Source of the DNA: Deltaproteobacteria bacterium RBG_16_54_11
GTDB taxonomy: Bacteria; Desulfobacterota; B13-G15; RBG-16-54-18
Length of the DNA stretch: 8,713 bases
Direction of reading: 5' to 3'
NCBI GenBank assembly: GCA_001797905.1
Contig: MGQS01000132.1
Location: 4,818-13,530, forward strand
How positions within the stretch are numbered: the stretch's first letter is position 1; each line of letters opens with the position of its first letter. The notes under the pieces are model-generated. The model saw nothing but the letters and a program-made list of their open reading frames with translations, searched no databases and was not told the origin of the DNA. This document shows, in pieces, positions 6,049-8,713 of the stretch. Both the position numbers and the translations under genes were made by a program.

Positions 6049-6600
6049 TCAAAATGCACGCGGCTTGGCCAGGATCTCCCGCACCTTGATCTGAAAGAAG
6101 TTGTTGGAGGAGTTGGCCCGGATGAGGGCGACGGTATCGGCCCCCCGGCCAGTGCCGGCCACGGCGATCACGTCCTCGCAGGGGATCAGGCCGGCATCGG
6201 CGGCCATGGCCACGATCTCCACGCATACCTTCATCCCCTGCCCGAGCATCCGCAGGGTATGAGCCACCAGATCCTGCTGCGAGTACGATTGCAGGGACCG
6301 GATGGCCGTGCCGAGATTCCGCAAGACCATGGTCCCCGTGTAGACCCTGCCCCCCAGCTTTTCGATCTGGGCCCTCGTGGCTTGATCGAACTCCTGCACC
6401 CCCTCTTGGGAGAAACCGGTGTTGTGGCTCACCACGGCAAGCGCGATCCCCTTGCCCTGCAGGAGCTTGGCCGCCTTGAGACCGGTATCACCCCACGTCG
6501 AGGCCACCACCATATGGCTGATGCCCCTCTTTCCGGCCTCCTCCACAGCTATCCTGAGGGTATCCTGCGTATTGTGCTCCCCTGCCTTGTCGAAATACAT
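6049..6600 (-). CDS. Stand-alone pyruvate kinase C-terminal (alpha/beta) domain protein
   Basis: A 183-residue cytoplasmic protein resembling only the C-terminal regulatory domain of pyruvate kinase, without the catalytic barrel. Features seen are the N-terminal MYFDKAGEHNTQDTLRIAVE helix, HMVVASTWGDTGLKAAKLL (29-47), the strand ALAVVSHNTG (53-62) and a terminal VIAVAGTGRGADTVALIRA (144-162). Similar free-standing proteins occur in archaea and anaerobic bacteria annotated as PK alpha/beta domain proteins of unknown function. In pyruvate kinase this fold carries the allosteric site, so small-phosphometabolite binding is a guess. Start: AGGAGG (6612-6607) precedes tandem ATGs at 6603 and 6600, and the second has 6-nt spacing. 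The Fic gene ends 33 nt upstream on the same strand, so co-transcription is possible, but its own strong SD and different base composition suggest it is the resident gene. Confidence 0.8.
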   Translation of the reverse strand: MYFDKAGEHNTQDTLRIAVEEAGKRGISHMVVASTWGDTGLKAAKLLQGKGIALAVVSHNTGFSQEGVQEFDQATRAQIEKLGGRVYTGTMVLRNLGTAIRSLQSYSQQDLVAHTLRMLGQGMKVCVEIVAMAADAGLIPCEDVIAVAGTGRGADTVALIRANSSNNFFQIKVREILAKPRAF

Positions 6601-6633
6601 CATGCACCTCCTGATCATAGAAAGAAGGACAAT

Positions 6634-7773
6634 CTATTCCAGTACTTGCAAATTTAACTGATATTTACCCTCTGCAACATACAAGAGTCGTGCATCAGAC
6701 AACTTTTTCAAATCCCGCCTTGCGGTCCTTTCGCTTGCGTTCCTGTACAAAACATTGAAAGATGAAACACTAAACAAATCTCCGAGGGCAAACGGTGTTA
6801 ACTTATCTAATAACGTAATTAGGAGATCATACTGTCGTTGAGTTATCTTTTTTTTGGTTCTCAGAAAGGAATAGTAGTCACGCAAAGCAAACTTCCGAAT
6901 GAAAAATATGATTCGCATTTTAATTTCATTTAAAGACTCTATCACTCCCTTCAAGACAAACCCTATGAAGGGAGTTACATCATGATTATCGCTTTTCCTG
7001 GCCTTAGAGAAGGCCCAAAAATAATCGTCCATGTTTCTGTAGTAAAAATTTGAAAGCATTATAGGGACATATTTCATTCCCGACAATCGCATCATGAATG
7101 CTTCAATAAGCCTCGCAGTCCTGCCATTGCCATCGCCGAAGGGATGAATGAGTCCGAAATGATAATGTGCTAAAGCAGCTCGCATAGGTGGTTCTAGCCC
7201 CACAATTTCTTCGCCGTTAATCCATTGGATAAATTCCCTCATGAGTGTCTGTATATCAGCTAAAACTTTGGGGGGAGTATACACACCACCATGTTCAGCA
7301 TCACCAACTTTAACCAGATGATTTCGGTACTGCCCTGGCACGTTGTGTTCATGCTCTATGTCATGGGTAACAAGGGAATGGATTTCTTTTATATGATCCT
7401 CCTCAAGTTTAAAAACAGCTACAGGAACTTGCCTTCCCCGAACAAACAAATCATATGCTGCTTTAAGATTCCGTATCTCCTTTTCGGCTCGCCCCATTTT
7501 TTGGTTCCCTGCGGGTTCAGCAATAATCTGTTCAACTCTTTCCTCCGACAATGGGTTACCTTCCAGAGCCGCCGTGCCAAAAATGGATCGGCGGATGAGC
7601 TCTTCTTCAATCTGGGCGGACAACTCTGGCAATATAGGCAGATCCCTCACGGTTTCATAAAGAATCCTTGACTGCAGGAGAGAAGGTGATAATTCCCCTT
7701 CATTACATTTCCGGCTAAATACAAAATTACCGGCTTTGAAGGTGGGCACTTTTTTGACTATATTATTGTCCAT
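6634..7773 (-). CDS. Fic family protein (putative AMP transferase) with C-terminal winged helix
   Basis: A 379-residue cytosolic Fic enzyme, which typically transfers AMP from ATP to a hydroxyl of a target protein. The catalytic loop HPFGDGNGRTAR (210-221) is complete, including His210 and Arg221. The N-terminal TAALEGN (67-73) fits the inhibitory motif (S/T)xxxE(G/N) of class II Fic proteins, with Glu71 expected to block ATP binding. GGVYTPP (162-168) is the likely target-docking flap. Residues about 308-377 (KKITQRQYDLLITLLDKL then a SERTARRDLKKL recognition helix and a wing) look like a winged-helix DNA-binding domain. Length and order match the common Fic-wHTH proteins, whose targets are mostly unknown. 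No SD precedes the ATG at 7773; an in-frame TAA at 7794-7792 limits the start. The gene is plainly more AT-rich than both neighbours, which suggests acquisition. No antitoxin-like gene is adjacent, consistent with built-in inhibition. Confidence 0.93.
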   Translation of the reverse strand: MDNNIVKKVPTFKAGNFVFSRKCNEGELSPSLLQSRILYETVRDLPILPELSAQIEEELIRRSIFGTAALEGNPLSEERVEQIIAEPAGNQKMGRAEKEIRNLKAAYDLFVRGRQVPVAVFKLEEDHIKEIHSLVTHDIEHEHNVPGQYRNHLVKVGDAEHGGVYTPPKVLADIQTLMREFIQWINGEEIVGLEPPMRAALAHYHFGLIHPFGDGNGRTARLIEAFMMRLSGMKYVPIMLSNFYYRNMDDYFWAFSKARKSDNHDVTPFIGFVLKGVIESLNEIKMRIIFFIRKFALRDYYSFLRTKKKITQRQYDLLITLLDKLTPFALGDLFSVSSFNVLYRNASERTARRDLKKLSDARLLYVAEGKYQLNLQVLE

Positions 7774-7776
7774 ATT

Positions 7777-7851
7777 TTTGTCAATAAATAATTATTTAAT
7801 TACAAATATTTATATAGCATTAGGCTATTTTTTTGTCAATGTATTTGTCAA
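7777..7851 (-). promoter_or_regulatory. Fic gene promoter with TTGACAAA repeats and a 14-bp palindrome
   Basis: On the minus strand TTGACA (7839-7834) and TATATA (7816-7811) are spaced by 17 nt, a near-consensus sigma-70 promoter whose start would lie about 30 nt before the ATG. The octamer TTGACAAA occurs three times: 7851-7844, 7839-7832 (12 nt apart, the second containing the -35) and 7784-7777 next to the start codon. A perfect palindrome TAAATAATTATTTA (7785-7798) lies between the presumed transcription start and the ATG. Repeats over the -35 and a palindrome near +1 look like operator sites. The Fic protein's own winged helix is one candidate regulator. Confidence 0.55.
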
Positions 7852-8010
7852 ATGAAATTTCCCAGGCGCCACAAATTATGTACGATTAGTAAAAAATAAC
7901 TATATAAAACCTCAAGTATCACTATTGCGCAGCAACTCCAGCTCCGCTTGCCGGTCCGATTGCCAAGGGGTAGCAAAGCTGTTAAGATCCGTCTGAAAAG
8001 AGAGGCGAAG
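7852..8010. other. Remainder of the divergent intergenic region, composition boundary
   Basis: AT-rich DNA continues to about 7920 and then gives way to GC-rich sequence. TATATAAAA (7901-7909) could be a -10 for the + strand hydrolase, but no good -35 is seen upstream. The open frame reaching back to a TTG at 7948 has no SD and encodes a basic extension (MPVRLPRGSKAVK...) not expected in the hydrolase family. AGAGG (8001-8005) is the probable SD of the ATG at 8011. Confidence 0.35.
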
Positions 8011-8697
8011 ATGGGGCCGCGAGAGGTGACGAAAGATATCTATCTGCTAGGGGGAGCCGATATCACCGACCCCAGGGACTGCGCCGTATATATCGTAGAT
8101 CTTGGCGAGCTGGTCCTGATCGATGCGGGGTCAGGGGCGAGCTACGATGAGCTCGTTCTCAACATCGAAAAACTCGGGCTTGACCCGGCCAAGCTCAAGG
8201 CAGTGATCCTCACCCATTGCCACATCGATCACATCGGCGGGGCACCGAGATTCCGCGAGGCATTTGGATGTCTGATCATCATGCACCGCCTCGACGCCGA
8301 GCCGGTTGAGCAAGGGGACGGCAGGATGACGGCAGCCACCTGGTACAACCTCCGCTTCCCGCCCATGCCGGTGGATGTTAAACTAAAAAAAGAGGAGGAA
8401 CGCCTTTGCTTTGGCGATCATGAGGTAGTCTGCCTCCACACACCTGGCCACACCCCCGGTTCTCTCTCGGTCTATCTGGATCGCGGAGGCACGAGGGTCC
8501 TGTTCGGCCAGGACATCCACGGGCCGTTCTCAGAAGAGTTCGGCTCCGATGTGACGGCCTGGCGCAGGTCCATGGAAAAGCTCCTGGCCCTGGAGGCGGA
8601 CATCCTCTGCGAGGGGCACTTCGGGGTATTTCAGCCCAAGGATCGCGTGGCAGCTTATATCGAGCACTATATGTGGCAATATGGGGAAAGAAGCTAG
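8011..8697 (+). CDS. Metallo-beta-lactamase-fold metal-dependent hydrolase
   Basis: A 228-residue soluble hydrolase with all metal ligands of the binuclear MBL fold: HCHIDH (69-74: His69, His71, Asp73, His74), His147 in TPGHTPGS, Asp168 in GQDIHG and His203 in EGHFG. VDLGELVLIDAGSG (29-42) is the typical first strand pair. The glyoxalase II-like spacing suggests hydrolysis of a thioester or other ester, but the substrate cannot be told. There is no signal peptide, so it is cytosolic and not a secreted beta-lactamase. No flavodoxin domain follows, so it is not a flavo-diiron protein. The ATG at 8011 is preferred because AGAGG lies 5 nt upstream and the protein then starts with the usual N-terminal MGPREVTKDIYLLGG. 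It ends in TAG 16 nt before the window edge. It is divergent from the Fic gene and shows no functional link to its neighbours. Confidence 0.92.
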   Translation: MGPREVTKDIYLLGGADITDPRDCAVYIVDLGELVLIDAGSGASYDELVLNIEKLGLDPAKLKAVILTHCHIDHIGGAPRFREAFGCLIIMHRLDAEPVEQGDGRMTAATWYNLRFPPMPVDVKLKKEEERLCFGDHEVVCLHTPGHTPGSLSVYLDRGGTRVLFGQDIHGPFSEEFGSDVTAWRRSMEKLLALEADILCEGHFGVFQPKDRVAAYIEHYMWQYGERS

Positions 8698-8713
8698 CTG
8701 AGACTAATACGGC

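Overview
The window reads as chromosomal DNA of a selenium-using, Gram-negative (two-membrane) bacterium. An outer-membrane barrel, a LolA-like periplasmic carrier and signal peptides show the two membranes. A selD gene that itself needs UGA to be read as selenocysteine shows Sec decoding. The AAATCCCCC...GGGGATTT-type palindromic intergenic repeats together with a Sec-containing SelD fit an anaerobic Desulfobacterota-like (or Nitrospirota-like) lineage. That placement is inference; no rRNA or tRNA is present to fix it.

Layout: seven protein genes are supported. On the + strand, 237-4504 is a four-gene trans-envelope cassette: a LolD/MacB-type ABC ATPase, an FtsX/LolC-E-type permease (overlapping it by 8 bp), a LolA-like periplasmic protein, and an outer-membrane beta-barrel protein. 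Together they could carry a lipid or lipoprotein from the inner membrane, across the periplasm, to the outer membrane. On the - strand, converging on it, lie selD (4663-5712), a free-standing pyruvate-kinase C-terminal-domain protein (6049-6600) and a Fic protein with a winged helix (6634-7773). A + strand metallo-beta-lactamase-fold hydrolase (8011-8697) is divergent from the Fic gene.

The main result is in selD. An ordinary ORF call stops or starts at an in-frame UGA (5661-5659, - strand) and gives a 316-residue protein with a TTG start. Reading through the UGA restores the missing N-terminus with the GAG-U-x-x-K catalytic loop, an SD-preceded ATG start and a near-normal length of 349 residues. 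The UGA is followed after 12 nt by a perfect 8-bp hairpin with a GGA loop, which fits a bacterial SECIS. With this extension the conserved Asp residues fall exactly at 51, 68, 91 and 227, as in E. coli SelD.

Other points are two copies of a compound palindromic repeat (3041-3118 and 5903-5997), an 11-codon tandem duplication at the start of the ATPase, an AT-rich Fic gene whose upstream region has TTGACAAA three times plus a 14-bp palindrome, and a possibly structured, otherwise unexplained leader at 1-236. No CRISPR array, insertion sequence, tRNA or rRNA was seen.
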